A stretch of DNA of 64,000 nt from Aldehydirespirator sp965117015 (GTDB lineage Bacteria > Actinomycetota > Acidimicrobiia > Acidimicrobiales > Aldehydirespiratoraceae). Positions 7,922-16,362 of the stretch are shown here, in pieces. The DNA lies in the NCBI GenBank assembly GCA_965117015.1, contig OZ220747.1, forward strand, positions 3,534,001-3,598,000, given 5' to 3'. The position numbers and the translations under genes are program-made. A model generated the notes under the pieces. The model saw only the letters and a list, made by a program, of their open reading frames with translations. It had not been told where the DNA came from and made no database searches. Positions within the stretch are counted from its first letter, which is position 1. Every line of letters begins with the position of its first letter.

Positions 7922-8344
7922 CTAGGCGTCGTGGCTGGCCGGATCGACGCGGCCGCGGCCGCGCTTGATCTCTGAGCGACGGCGCTTGGCTTGTAGCCGG
8001 CGGGTTCGGGCCGCGCCCGACGGCCGAGTCGGCTTCCTCGGCTTGATACGCGTGAGTCCGTCGAGCAGCCGCGCCTGCAGGCGGTCGAGTGCGATCTCGC
8101 GGTTGCGAGCCTGCGAACGGCTGTCGTCGGCAATCACCCGCAATTCGGTGCCGAACCGTTCGATGAGCCGCTCCCGGACATCGGGCTCGACATCGCCGGC
8201 CGTCGTGAGATCGATCACGGCTTCGACCCGAGTGTTGGAGCGGTTGGCGTGCTGCCCGCCGGGTCCACCCGAGGGATCGAAGCGCCACACGACTGCGGTG
8301 GCCGGCACGGTTCCACCGGGGAACTCGAGCACCCGGTCCATCAA
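7922..8344 (-). CDS. arfB: ArfB-like peptidyl-tRNA hydrolase (ribosome rescue)
   Basis: A 140-residue release-factor-type hydrolase. It carries the GGQ catalytic motif in FDPSGGPGGQHANRSNTRVE, needed to hydrolyse peptidyl-tRNA in the ribosomal A/P site, and lacks the codon-recognition domains of RF1/RF2. The C-terminus is strongly basic (KRRRSEIKRGRGRV), as in YaeJ/ArfB, where the tail enters the empty mRNA channel. The likely role is rescue of ribosomes stalled on mRNAs lacking a stop codon. It converges with the small membrane gene. Confidence 0.85.
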   Translation of the reverse strand: MMDRVLEFPGGTVPATAVVWRFDPSGGPGGQHANRSNTRVEAVIDLTTAGDVEPDVRERLIERFGTELRVIADDSRSQARNREIALDRLQARLLDGLTRIKPRKPTRPSGAARTRRLQAKRRRSEIKRGRGRVDPASHDA

Positions 8345-9147
8345 GAGGACCCTATCTCCGCGTCGGACTCAGACTCAGGACACAACCTGTGGCCGGTCGG
8401 TGTCATGTGGTGACCGCTTGTGACGCGAAGCGCCGGCCACAGCCATCGGTGGCGAAGCCGCCGAGGTGATCCCGACGAATCGCCAAACGGCGCCTCGGTT
8501 TCCGGTGTCGACCATCTCCTCGCGTTCGGCCAGTTAAGCGCCATATTCGAAAGAGCAGATTCGACCGCTACACCGTATGGTCGCGTGGAGACACCATTCG
8601 GATCCGCTGGAGCAAAGATGGGCACACGAAAACCTGGAGTCCGCCGACACGGGGACCAGACCGGCACACGCCGTGAACAGCGACGACGACTCCGGATTCC
8701 CCGAGAGTCACGAACCGAAGGGTCTGTGACGGGAGGTTCTGCTGATTGGTTCGCTTGCGATTGGTTTGGCGAACCCCAACGCAAGATGCGTGCGAACCCG
8801 CCTCACTGGAGGCAGGTTGGGATAATTCCCTGACCTGCATGAACGGGCACCCTCAGATCGTGCTGCACATTTGAAATCGCCGTGCTGCACATCTGAGAAC
8901 GATGCGGATCGCGTTTGTAGAGGTCAGAGCGTTTGCCGCAGCTACCAACGCTGATCCGCCGAGCACCCCGCACCTGCCGCGGAGAAGAGGCCCAAGAATC
9001 AGTAACGCCGCCGGGAGCCGCCCACACTGATGGGTGTTGGCGGCCTCCCCGACTTAGCCGCCCCCATCGCCACCAGCGCACCGCCCCGCCACGGCCCGGG
9101 CTTCGGTCGCTGCTCCGATGAGCACTTACGTGGGCGACGTTAGCCAC
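8345..9147. other. About 800 bp without a supported gene
   Basis: Frames here look like noise. The stretch holds a strong hairpin at 8754-8785 (CTTGCG/CGCAAG outer stem, TTGG/CCAA inner pairs) and two 16-bp direct repeats at 8860-8875 and 8882-8897. The text around 8740-8820 partly resembles 14605-14675 (shared CACTGGAGG-AGGTTG and ATTGGT-TGGC-GAACCCCA). It may be debris of older insertions next to the IS21 element. Confidence 0.5.
8860..8897. repeat. Two 16-bp direct repeats, 22-bp period
   Basis: CGTGCTGCACATTTGA (8860-8875) and CGTGCTGCACATCTGA (8882-8897) differ at one base. Short tandem repeats with 20-25 bp period are typical of IS21-family ends, so this may be a solo end of a lost element. 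Confidence 0.5.
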
Positions 9148-9153
9148 CTCGAC

Positions 9154-9245
9154 TGTCAACGGCCAGTGGGATCTGCCCAGTGGCGGCCAGCAGAATTGCC
9201 CAGTGGCGGCCAGCAGAATTGCCCACTGGCGGCCAGGTGTTCTGC
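9154..9245. repeat. IS21 left terminal repeat array
   Basis: The terminal TGTCAACGGCCA is followed by three repeated blocks containing TGCCCA(G/C)TGGCGGCCA. It matches the inverted complement of the right-hand array, and istB ends just inside it. Confidence 0.85.
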
Positions 9246-9253
9246 CCACCCGT

Positions 9254-10024
9254 TTAGTTGGTCAGTGGCGTCACCCCCTTTCCGGCGGTGGCTTGGGTGA
9301 GACGGATGCTGTCACCGGCAGTGAGGACGATGTGGGCGTGGTGCAGCAGTCGGTCGACGGTGGCGTTGGCGATGGTCTTGGGCATCAGTTCGTCGAACCC
9401 TGCGGGGTGAAGGTTGCTTGATAGGGCGATGGAGCGTTTCTCATAGGCGGCGTCGACGACGCGGTAGAGCGCCTCGGCGGTGTCGGTGGTGACTGGCAGC
9501 AGGCCGATGTCGTCGATGATGATGACGTCGGCTCGCATGATGCGTCGGATGGCTTTGGCGGCGGTGTCGTCGGCGCTGTGGCGGCGCACGAGCGCTCCGA
9601 GGTGCTCGAGGCTGAACCAGGTCACCTTGTGGCCGGCGTCGACGGCGGCATGGCCGAGTGCTTCACAGAAGTGGGTCTTGCCGGTGCCTGATGGTCCGCA
9701 CACCACGAGGTTCTCGTGACGTTGGATCCATTCCAGGGTGCGCAGCGCCCGCTGGGTGGGTGCGGGGATCGACGACACGGTGTCGTCCCAGGCGTCGAAG
9801 GTCTTGCCGGTGGGGAACCCGGCGGCTTTGCGCCGGGCGCGGATCGAGGACGCTTGACGGCCGGCGAGCTCCTCAGCCAGCAGCGCCCGCATCGCTTCGG
9901 CTGGGTCCCAGCGTTGTGCTTTGGCGGTGGCCAGCAGGTCCGGCGCGGTGCGGCGCATGTGGGGCAGCCGCAGAGCGCGCAGCAGGTCCACGACTTCATC
10001 GACTGGTGAGGTGGTGGTGGTCAT
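9254..10024 (-). CDS. istB: IstB AAA+ ATPase of IS21 element
   Basis: A 256-residue IstB-type transposition helper. Walker A is GPSGTGKTHF and Walker B VIIIDDIGLLP, with the DnaA/DnaC-like AAA+ core between. IstB selects and remodels target DNA and stimulates the IstA transposase. The start is ATG at 10024 (MTTTTSPVDEVVDLL), overlapping the istA stop by 4 nt (ATGA). The open frame extends upstream but lies inside istA. Full length for the family. Confidence 0.92.
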   Translation of the reverse strand: MTTTTSPVDEVVDLLRALRLPHMRRTAPDLLATAKAQRWDPAEAMRALLAEELAGRQASSIRARRKAAGFPTGKTFDAWDDTVSSIPAPTQRALRTLEWIQRHENLVVCGPSGTGKTHFCEALGHAAVDAGHKVTWFSLEHLGALVRRHSADDTAAKAIRRIMRADVIIIDDIGLLPVTTDTAEALYRVVDAAYEKRSIALSSNLHPAGFDELMPKTIANATVDRLLHHAHIVLTAGDSIRLTQATAGKGVTPLTN

Positions 10025-11505
10025 CGGTCGGCTCCGAGGCGGCTCCAGGCGGCGGTGCCGGGCTGCAGCGAGTGCGCGTCGTCGGCGCGCCGGCGTTGTC
10101 CGGGAGGGTGAGCAGCCAAAATCGAGGTCAGGTCGCCGTCTGCGAAGCGGCCGAACATCGCGGCGTGACCAAGCGCCCAATCGACGCGGGTGCTGCCATG
10201 CAGGCGGGCCAGGTCGACGGCTTGGGCCATCTTGGTCTTGATCCGTGACGTGCCCGCGGAGGCGGCCTCGACGAGCCAGGTGCGGGCGCCGTCGCCGATG
10301 GCGAGGAACTCGGCTTCGGCCGCGCTGGCCGGCCTCGGCTGGCGCCCGAGCGGCCCGGCTGGGCGCGACGGGTAGTGGGCGTCGTCGATCATCGGGCGCC
10401 CAGGCGTCGAACGCTGATGGCGTGCCACCTCGACTGGACCTGCCGATGCGCAGTGCACCACGACGACGCAGTCGCCGTCGACGCGCACCCACACCGTCTC
10501 ATCAGCCAACGTGTGCGGGACCGAGTAGGTCACCGCGCCGAAGCTGATCGTGGAGCTCCAGGAGACTTTGCGGGTCTCGCCGAACACCGCCGTGTAAGGC
10601 GCCTCGGGCAGCGCGTGCAGCCGCTGCTTTTCCTCAGCGAGCATCTCCGCTGGCGCCTGCCGGGTCACCCGATGCTCACGGCCGTTGACGTGGGCCATCC
10701 ACGCGTCGCAGGCCTCGACCAGTTCGGCCCAGCTGGCGTAGTCGCTGAGCAGGTTGGCGTCGGTGGGCACCAGATCGGCCTTGGCAACCCGCACCGTCGC
10801 TTCTGAGCCGCCCTTGGACTCGGGGTCCGCCGGCACACACGTCGCCACCGTGATCCCGTAATGGCCGCTGATCGCGACCATCTCGGGATGGCGCACAGCG
10901 ATCCCCGCGACGTGATCGATCGTGACGGTGCGCTCGTTGTCGGTCAGCCAATACGTCGGCGCGCCGCCGAAGGCCCTCATCGCCCGGTCCACGCAGCCGA
11001 TCACCGTCGCCAGCCGGCGGTCCCAGCACGGCACCACCACCCGGAACCTCGACCACGCCAACCACGCACAGAACAGACTCGTCGCCCGGCCGGCGATGAC
11101 CGGACCGGCGCCCCAGTCCCACTGCGCCCACATCCCCGGCTCAGGGATCCACGGCCGATACACCCGCCGCCGACCACGGCGATGGTTGGCCTTCACCTCA
11201 GCCACCGCTCGGCGCACCGTGCGCTCCGAACCGCAGAACCCCAACGCCTTCAACTTGTCGAAGGCCCGATCGGCGCGGATCTTCGCATTCGACCGCTCGA
11301 CCCACTCCTCGATCTTGCCCATCCACGGATCGATGATCCGCTCCCTGCGCCGCGGTCCGACACCGGCCAGCTCGCCGGCGTCGCGCTTAGCCACATAGGC
11401 GGCCACGGTGTGATGCGAACAGCCGGCCAACTCGCCGGCATCCCTGAACGACCCAGTCAGGTCGAACGCTTCCAACATGTTCATGATTTCCTCGCGAGAC
11501 TTCAT
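10021..11505 (-). CDS. istA: IstA DDE transposase of IS21 element
   Basis: A 494-residue IS21 transposase. An N-terminal HTH (DLTGSFRDAGELAGCSHHTVAAYV) would bind the terminal repeats. The DDE catalytic core shows WAQWDWGAGP (first D), YWLTDNERTV (second D) and ESKGGSEATVRVAK (E). The ATG at 11505 (MKSREEIMNML) is chosen because AGGAGGAG lies just upstream; an open frame continues to 11610 towards the IS end without a ribosome site. No frameshift is visible. Confidence 0.92.
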   Translation of the reverse strand: MKSREEIMNMLEAFDLTGSFRDAGELAGCSHHTVAAYVAKRDAGELAGVGPRRRERIIDPWMGKIEEWVERSNAKIRADRAFDKLKALGFCGSERTVRRAVAEVKANHRRGRRRVYRPWIPEPGMWAQWDWGAGPVIAGRATSLFCAWLAWSRFRVVVPCWDRRLATVIGCVDRAMRAFGGAPTYWLTDNERTVTIDHVAGIAVRHPEMVAISGHYGITVATCVPADPESKGGSEATVRVAKADLVPTDANLLSDYASWAELVEACDAWMAHVNGREHRVTRQAPAEMLAEEKQRLHALPEAPYTAVFGETRKVSWSSTISFGAVTYSVPHTLADETVWVRVDGDCVVVVHCASAGPVEVARHQRSTPGRPMIDDAHYPSRPAGPLGRQPRPASAAEAEFLAIGDGARTWLVEAASAGTSRIKTKMAQAVDLARLHGSTRVDWALGHAAMFGRFADGDLTSILAAHPPGQRRRADDAHSLQPGTAAWSRLGADR

Positions 11506-11606
11506 TGGCTCCTCCTGCTCGATGGTCCCGGTGTGGTGACCGGCCATTCGAGTAGGAGGAGCACCCCGCCAAGGTGGACCCCGACGGGACACGGACTTCA
11601 ACGCGG

Positions 11607-11697
11607 GCAACTCTGTTGGCCGCCGCTGGGCAGAACTGTTGGCCGCCAGCGGGCAGCTACATGGCCGCCACTGGGCAGGATCTCATGGCCGCCGACA
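11607..11697. repeat. IS21 right terminal repeat array
   Basis: Read on the minus strand it begins TGTCGGCGGCCATGAGATC and continues with repeated TGCCC(A/G)(G/C)TGGCGGCCA blocks, matching the left end in inverted orientation. Confidence 0.85.
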
Positions 11698-11813
11698 CTC
11701 GACCGAAGGGACACGGGCGCCTGCCAAAGCAGGAAGATCAGGGCCCGCGGCTCGTATGATCTGACTGGCTGTCACTTGAGGCGTTCTCACATCTCGCCGG
11801 TGATAGGAGACCA

Positions 11814-11960
11814 ATGACCCAACTCGAAACATCGGGCGGTAAACAACGCCCATACGAACCGCTGAACCGAGTGCTGGTCATCTACCAGCGCGTGGGGTCT
11901 TGCCAGTATTCAGCCACAACGGCAAGAGTCGCCGTCCTCCTCGAAGATCGCGACCAGTAG
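11814..11960 (+). CDS. Small hypothetical protein (48 aa)
   Basis: A short ORF starting ATG ACC CAA CTC with a plausible ribosome site (TAGGAG, 6 nt spacing). The product begins MTQLETSGGKQRPYEPLNRV and ends VAVLLEDRDQ; it has no recognised domain. It begins 110 bp after the IS21 target duplication, 240 bp before the GTPase gene and on the same strand, so it could be the first gene of a small operon or the surviving end of a gene split by the IS. Confidence 0.4.
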   Translation: MTQLETSGGKQRPYEPLNRVLVIYQRVGSCQYSATTARVAVLLEDRDQ

Positions 11961-12152
11961 CCGGATCATCCCCTACCCGACGGCGTCCTCGACAGCACCA
12001 TCACCTGGGCTGACCACCCCAGAGTCCGGCGCAATCTATGGGCGCAGCCGCGTCGGCACCTGCCAATTGTCGGAGAGCCCTGGGCGCTTCTCGGGTCCGG
12101 CCGCCCGGAGGCGAGCACCCCATTGCGGAGTATCAGGGTTTGTGCTTGCACC

Positions 12153-12166
12153 CGATACGAGTATCG
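12153..12166 (+). promoter_or_regulatory. Palindromic operator-like site
   Basis: CGATAC-GA-GTATCG, two perfect 6-bp arms, lies 34 bp before the start of the GTPase gene. This is the position expected for an operator or a 5'-UTR hairpin; no cognate regulator is recognised. Confidence 0.35.
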
Positions 12167-12199
12167 TGGAACAACCAGGAACAACACTGGAGGGTGGCC

Positions 12200-14473
12200 A
12201 TGCAAGATTCCAAGTACACGGCATCGAAGTCGCGAACTCAGGGCCGGAACGCGTGGGCTCTGACTTTCCGGCATCCGCTGTGCTGCGACGACCAGGGGAG
12301 GCAAGGCGTCAAGGTTCGACGGGGTCTCGGCACCAGCGACGAATCGGTCGCCGACACCCTCGTCGATGAAATGAACGCCCTGCTCAGTGACCGGAGCTAC
12401 TGGAGCATCGCCGAGCGGCCGCGTGCCGAGCAGCGCTTCGACGACAGGGTCGTGCGCGCGTTCTACGAGCCCATGGAGAGCCCTGCTGGCGCGGATCCAG
12501 TGACCATTCGCGATGAGGCAATACCGCTTCCGAGCAGAGAGGACGGCTACTCGCGGGTCATGTTCATGGGGACCACCGGGGCCGGCAAGACGTCGCTGCT
12601 TCGTCACCTGATCGGCACAGATCCGAGGCGCGACCGGTTCCCGTCGACATCCACCGGCAAGACGACGATCGCCGACATCGAGGTGATCACCGCCAGCGGG
12701 AACTTTGAGGCCGTCGTGACGTTCGTACCCCGACCACTCGTTCGTACCTATATCGCAGAGTCTGTGCTCGAAGCGTGCAAGACGGCCTGGCGCGACGGGC
12801 GACGTGAGCAGATAGCCCGGGACCTGCTCAACCACAAAGAGCAGCGCTTCAGGCTCGGCTACCTACTTGGATCGTGGCTGCCGACCCAGCCGCAAGAGGA
12901 CGAGGACGACTGGGGAGAGCCATCTGCGATCAACGCTGACGAGGCCGAACTGGACTCTGCGGCGGCTCCAACCGCCGAGGAGCGAATCGAGATGCAACAG
13001 AACCTCAAAGCCCACGTTGAGACGATCCGCAGCCTCGCGGAATCAGCCGATGCCAGTCTCTCACACGAACTCGATGAGTCGCTGAAAGGACAGAGCGGAG
13101 ACGACCTAGAAGCAGCAACCGCGTTGCTTCTCGAGCAAATCGAGAAGCTCCCCAGCTACTGGGATCTCGTAGACGTGATCACCGGTCAAGTGCTAGCCCG
13201 GTTTGACGTCCTGCAGGCGGGAACGCTCACCAAACGGGGGGGATGGCCCGAGAAGTGGGCCTTCGGGGGTTCTGACCGCGACGAGTTCATCCGACAGATC
13301 CGATGGTTCTCCAGCAACCACCACAAGGCGTACGGGCGACTGCTTACGCCGGTCGTGCAGGGAATCCGCGCCAAAGGACCGTTCATCCCCGGCTTCGGCG
13401 ACGATACCCCAAGATGGGTCCTCATCGATGGAGAGGGGCTCGGCCACACGCCAGAATCCGCAGCCAGCATCAGCACCCACTACACCTCTCGGTACCGATC
13501 CGTGGACGTGATACTGCTCGTGGACAACGCCACACAGCCAATGCAGGCGGCGCCCCTGTCGGTGCTTCGCTCAGTCGCCACCAGCGGTCACCAGCAGAAG
13601 CTCGCGATCGCGTTCACGCATTTCGACGCCGTCAAGGGTGACAACCTCCCGAATTTCAGCGCGAAGCGAGACCATGTCTTGGATTCCGTCAAGAACGCTC
13701 TAACCGGCCTGCGAGACGAGATCGGCGATATCGCTTTGAGCGGGCTTGAGCGCCAGACCGAGGATCGTTGCTTCATGCTCGGCTGGCTCGACCAGCCAGC
13801 GGCGGCAGTTCCTAGAGGACCCCGGGAGGAACTGGCGCGACTGACCGGCTTCTGCGAAGACGCCATCGCCCCAGCACCACCACCCGCAGCAAGACCGCTC
13901 TATGACCCGGCGGGCCTCGCGTTCGCGGTCCAGGCAGCCGCCGGCGACTTCCACTCGCTGTGGGATGCCCGACTCGGCTACAGGCCCCGCGACGGCGTCA
14001 GCAAGGAGCACTGGTCACGGGTGAAGGCACTGACCCGCCGGGTAGCGCTTCGCATGGACAACTATGAATACAGTCACCTCATGCCGGTCGCGGAACTCAT
14101 CGAGCGGCTCTCACACGAGATCTCCCGGTTCCTCGCCGCACCCGCCAAATGGGACCCGCCCGCAACAGATGACGACGAAGCGGCTGCAGCCATTGCTCGA
14201 ATCCGCGCCGAAGTACACACTGCGTTGCACTCGTTCGCGATGGAGCGGGTCGTCGAGCAGCATCTGACTGCCTGGGTCGAGGCTTTCTCCTACGCTGGAA
14301 CAGGCTCCACATACGAGCGAGCGCAGGTCCTGCGCAACATCTACGGAGCAGCCGCACCCGTCCCCGGCGTCGAGTTCTCGCAAGTCGCGTCGCAGTTTCT
14401 GTCCAGCGTGCGCGAACTGGTAGACCACGCGATCCGAGACGGCGGAGGCGACCTCGCGCTACAGGACACCTAG
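12200..14473 (+). CDS. Large P-loop GTPase-like protein, family not recognised
   Basis: A 757-residue soluble protein. Residues 1-70 (RNAWALTFRHPLCCD, KVRRGLGTSDESV) resemble the compact N-terminal domain seen before integrase or defence modules. Walker A/G1 is MGTTGAGKTSL (about 124-134); STSTGKTT (149-156) could supply the switch-I Thr; DGEGLG (410-415) fits G3; AFTHFD (471-476) fits a G4-like motif. A long acidic/helical insert (about 170-400) separates G1 from G3, as in dynamin/GIMAP-like large GTPases. The C-terminal 250 residues are helical with no identified domain and no membrane segment. ATG at 12200 is preferred: GGAGG is 6 nt upstream. Its position among mobile elements suggests a stress or anti-phage role; that is inference. 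Confidence 0.65.
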   Translation: MQDSKYTASKSRTQGRNAWALTFRHPLCCDDQGRQGVKVRRGLGTSDESVADTLVDEMNALLSDRSYWSIAERPRAEQRFDDRVVRAFYEPMESPAGADPVTIRDEAIPLPSREDGYSRVMFMGTTGAGKTSLLRHLIGTDPRRDRFPSTSTGKTTIADIEVITASGNFEAVVTFVPRPLVRTYIAESVLEACKTAWRDGRREQIARDLLNHKEQRFRLGYLLGSWLPTQPQEDEDDWGEPSAINADEAELDSAAAPTAEERIEMQQNLKAHVETIRSLAESADASLSHELDESLKGQSGDDLEAATALLLEQIEKLPSYWDLVDVITGQVLARFDVLQAGTLTKRGGWPEKWAFGGSDRDEFIRQIRWFSSNHHKAYGRLLTPVVQGIRAKGPFIPGFGDDTPRWVLIDGEGLGHTPESAASISTHYTSRYRSVDVILLVDNATQPMQAAPLSVLRSVATSGHQQKLAIAFTHFDAVKGDNLPNFSAKRDHVLDSVKNALTGLRDEIGDIALSGLERQTEDRCFMLGWLDQPAAAVPRGPREELARLTGFCEDAIAPAPPPAARPLYDPAGLAFAVQAAAGDFHSLWDARLGYRPRDGVSKEHWSRVKALTRRVALRMDNYEYSHLMPVAELIERLSHEISRFLAAPAKWDPPATDDDEAAAAIARIRAEVHTALHSFAMERVVEQHLTAWVEAFSYAGTGSTYERAQVLRNIYGAAAPVPGVEFSQVASQFLSSVRELVDHAIRDGGGDLALQDT

Positions 14474-14553
14474 GCGCCAGCCCACAGGACGAGCCCGGCC
14501 CATACCGTTTGCTCGCCGCAACCTCAGACCCAAGTGTCCAGCACCCCGCAGAG

Positions 14554-14640
14554 CCTGCGCAATACCCGGGGAGGCTCAAACTCCGAATTAGGGAGAAGGG
14601 GCCACTGGAGGTAGGTTGAACCTCCCGGGTCTTGCGCAGG
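14554..14640. repeat. Inverted-arm structure enclosing the left 32-bp repeat
   Basis: The arms are 14554-14574 (CCTGCGCAATACCCGGGGAGG) and 14621-14640 (CCTCCCGGGTCTTGCGCAGG), inverted copies differing by one substitution and one insertion. They flank the 32-bp att-like repeat at 14579-14610. An inner AGGTT-G-AACCT palindrome lies at 14613-14623. This resembles the arm and core layout of a recombination site, but could also be a long terminator after the GTPase gene. Confidence 0.6.
14579..14610. repeat. Left copy of 32-bp direct repeat (putative attL)
   Basis: This is identical over 32 bp to 27638-27669, which abuts the 3' end of tRNA-Cys. It contains the imperfect palindrome CTCCGAATTAGGGAG. 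An exact repeat at the edge of a tRNA gene 13 kb away is the usual mark of an integrated element. Confidence 0.7.
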
Positions 14641-14728
14641 CTAGGTCCTGGGCAATTGGTGTGGCAGCCGAACCCCATCCGAGCCATAGCATCAGGGGCC
14701 TGTAGTTGCGTTCGCGGTACCGTGCCGC

Positions 14729-16009
14729 ATGCCCGAGCCACCGAGCGACGCTGACGTCGAACTGGCTCGCGAGCTCCTCGCGCTGTGGGACAGCGGCGGC
14801 GGAGTTTCCAAGAGCCAGCTGGAGCGTCAGACCTGGGGGGACGGATCCTCTCACGGCCGGCGGTTCGATCGGTTTATTCGATCGACGCTCGGTGTGGAGA
14901 CTTCGCAACGTTCAAGGCAGACAGACCGCATCACCGACCTCGAGACGCAGGTCCTCTCGCTCGGCGAGCTCCCAGTGGGCGCAGCCGAAGTCGAATGGCA
15001 GATCCAGCTTCAACAGGCCAGAGCTTCGTGCCTTGAAGCTCTGCGCATTTGGAATGACCCAACCAGCGCGTTTCGAACCAGCGCATTCTCGCTGCTCTTC
15101 GTCACCGCTTGGAACAGCCTCGCACTGGCGCTGCTGCAGCGCGAAGGCAAAGAATGGCGGCGGCTCAACTCATCTGGTGATCCAGAGTTCGTTGACGGCA
15201 CCGAGCAGTCGCTGGACACGCTTGAACTGATCAACAGGGCATTCGCTGGCACCGACTACCGCGGCATCCGAGAGAACCTCTCACGCTGGGTGGAGATTCG
15301 CAACGCCGTCGCGCATCGGCACCTTCCAGCACTCGACCATGCCGTTATTCCTCTAGCGCAGGCCGGGCTGTTGAGGACCGAGAGCGTTCTAGTGGACATC
15401 TTCGGCCCCGAGTACGCGCTCAGCGAGAAGCTGTCAGTGCCACTGCAACTGTCGGGCTTCCGGGATCCCGACGTGCTTAGGTCACGCAAGAAACTCCAAG
15501 CATCGCTGCCGCTGGACGTGCAAGCAGTGCTCAACCGCGCCTACGACGCTCCCGCTGACCTGCTCGCCGACCCCTCCTACATGATGCGCGTCGCGTTCAT
15601 CCCAGCCGTGCCCCCTTCAGGCAGAAGCCCCGATGTCGTGGCGTACTTCGTGCGACCGGGCGAAGTACCAAGCGAACTCGAAGAAACCCTCGACCGGTAT
15701 GTGGTCCTTCCTAAACCAACTGCTCGACCCAACTTCAGCGCAACGCAGGTCATCAACGAGGTGCAAAGGCGGACCGGCTACAAGTTCCACACGAACCTGC
15801 ACGCGCAGGTGTCAAGAACGCTAGGCATCCGACCAGGCCGTGACGAGCCCGAGGACACGCTGGACATCAAGTACGCGGAGTACATCACGAGCTTCAAGCG
15901 ATACCTGTACAGCCAAGCGTGGATCGACCTGCTTGTGGACAAGCTCTCGACACCTGAGGGGTTCGCCGATCTGACCGGCATTCAACCCGTGCAGCTTGAC
16001 ACGACCTAA
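14729..16009 (+). CDS. DUF3644/HEPN-type protein
   Basis: A 426-residue protein. A short N-terminal wHTH-like stretch (GGGVSKSQLERQTWGDGS) is followed by an Abi-like HEPN region: SAFSLLFVTAWNSLALALLQREG and, at 191-196, R-N-A-V-A-H, the Rx4H motif of HEPN ribonucleases. The layout resembles the DUF3644 family, found next to restriction and abortive-infection genes. HEPN domains cleave RNA, often as toxins. The C-terminal half (about 260-426) has no domain I recognise. The gene begins 119 bp inside the putative island; an RNA-targeting defence or toxin role is inferred. Confidence 0.65.
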   Translation: MPEPPSDADVELARELLALWDSGGGVSKSQLERQTWGDGSSHGRRFDRFIRSTLGVETSQRSRQTDRITDLETQVLSLGELPVGAAEVEWQIQLQQARASCLEALRIWNDPTSAFRTSAFSLLFVTAWNSLALALLQREGKEWRRLNSSGDPEFVDGTEQSLDTLELINRAFAGTDYRGIRENLSRWVEIRNAVAHRHLPALDHAVIPLAQAGLLRTESVLVDIFGPEYALSEKLSVPLQLSGFRDPDVLRSRKKLQASLPLDVQAVLNRAYDAPADLLADPSYMMRVAFIPAVPPSGRSPDVVAYFVRPGEVPSELEETLDRYVVLPKPTARPNFSATQVINEVQRRTGYKFHTNLHAQVSRTLGIRPGRDEPEDTLDIKYAEYITSFKRYLYSQAWIDLLVDKLSTPEGFADLTGIQPVQLDTT

Positions 16010-16362
16010 CCGAGCACCCGAACAGAGTAGCAATCGCGACGAGAACCTGGAATTTGGACTGGACGCTGGAGCTGAAATTGAGTTCCGAAATGACCTCGGT
16101 CGATAAGGCACCCTGGCGGGGATACTCCCCAACTTTCTTGCAGGGGACTCCCCAACTTTCTTGGGTCTCGGCTCGCGTTATCTGCGGTCAGGACGGTGTT
16201 TGACCTGCCCACGGAGGCGCCGCTACGGCTCTAGTCCTGAGCCGCTGCTGGGAGCCTCCTCCGAGGGGGCGGATCACCTCATAGCGGGGACTGACTCTGG
16301 CCTGCGGTCTTGAACCCACCCGGCCAGGACTCGCGCTTGGCGCCTCTGGAGTCCCATGATGC
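16010..16362. other. Intergenic, IS-end-like repeats only
   Basis: There is no supported gene. The stretch holds the two 17-bp direct repeats at 16124-16163; otherwise I see nothing in it. Confidence 0.5.
16124..16163. repeat. Two 17-bp direct repeats, 23-bp period
   Basis: ACTCCCCAACTTTCTTG occurs at 16124-16140 and 16147-16163, each preceded by GGGG or GGGGAT. Exact short tandem copies with a 23-bp period resemble the multiple end repeats of IS21-type elements; no transposase lies nearby, so this may be a solo end. Confidence 0.55.

Larger units (their letters stand above)
9148..11703. mobile_element. IS21-family insertion sequence (intact)
   Basis: The element spans 9154-11697 (2544 bp) and encodes IstA and IstB on the minus strand. 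Both ends start TGTC..CGGCCA and share TGCCCAGTGGCGGCCA; further subterminal copies of TGCCCAGTGGCGGCCA-like repeats (about 23-bp period) occur at each end, as IS21 transposases require. It is flanked by a perfect 6-bp direct repeat CTCGAC at 9148-9153 and 11698-11703, the target duplication. Intact genes, ends and duplication indicate a recent, possibly active insertion. Confidence 0.92.

Noticed and set aside
8341..8784. 147-codon minus-strand frame upstream of the arfB start
   Set aside because: No domain, no ribosome site and noise-like composition in a repeat-bearing gap.
14600..14675. Possible tRNA remnant at the left repeat (AGGTTGAACCT looks like a T-loop)
   Set aside because: The stem does not pair as a T-arm; AGGTT-G-AACCT is a simple palindrome and no anticodon arm follows.
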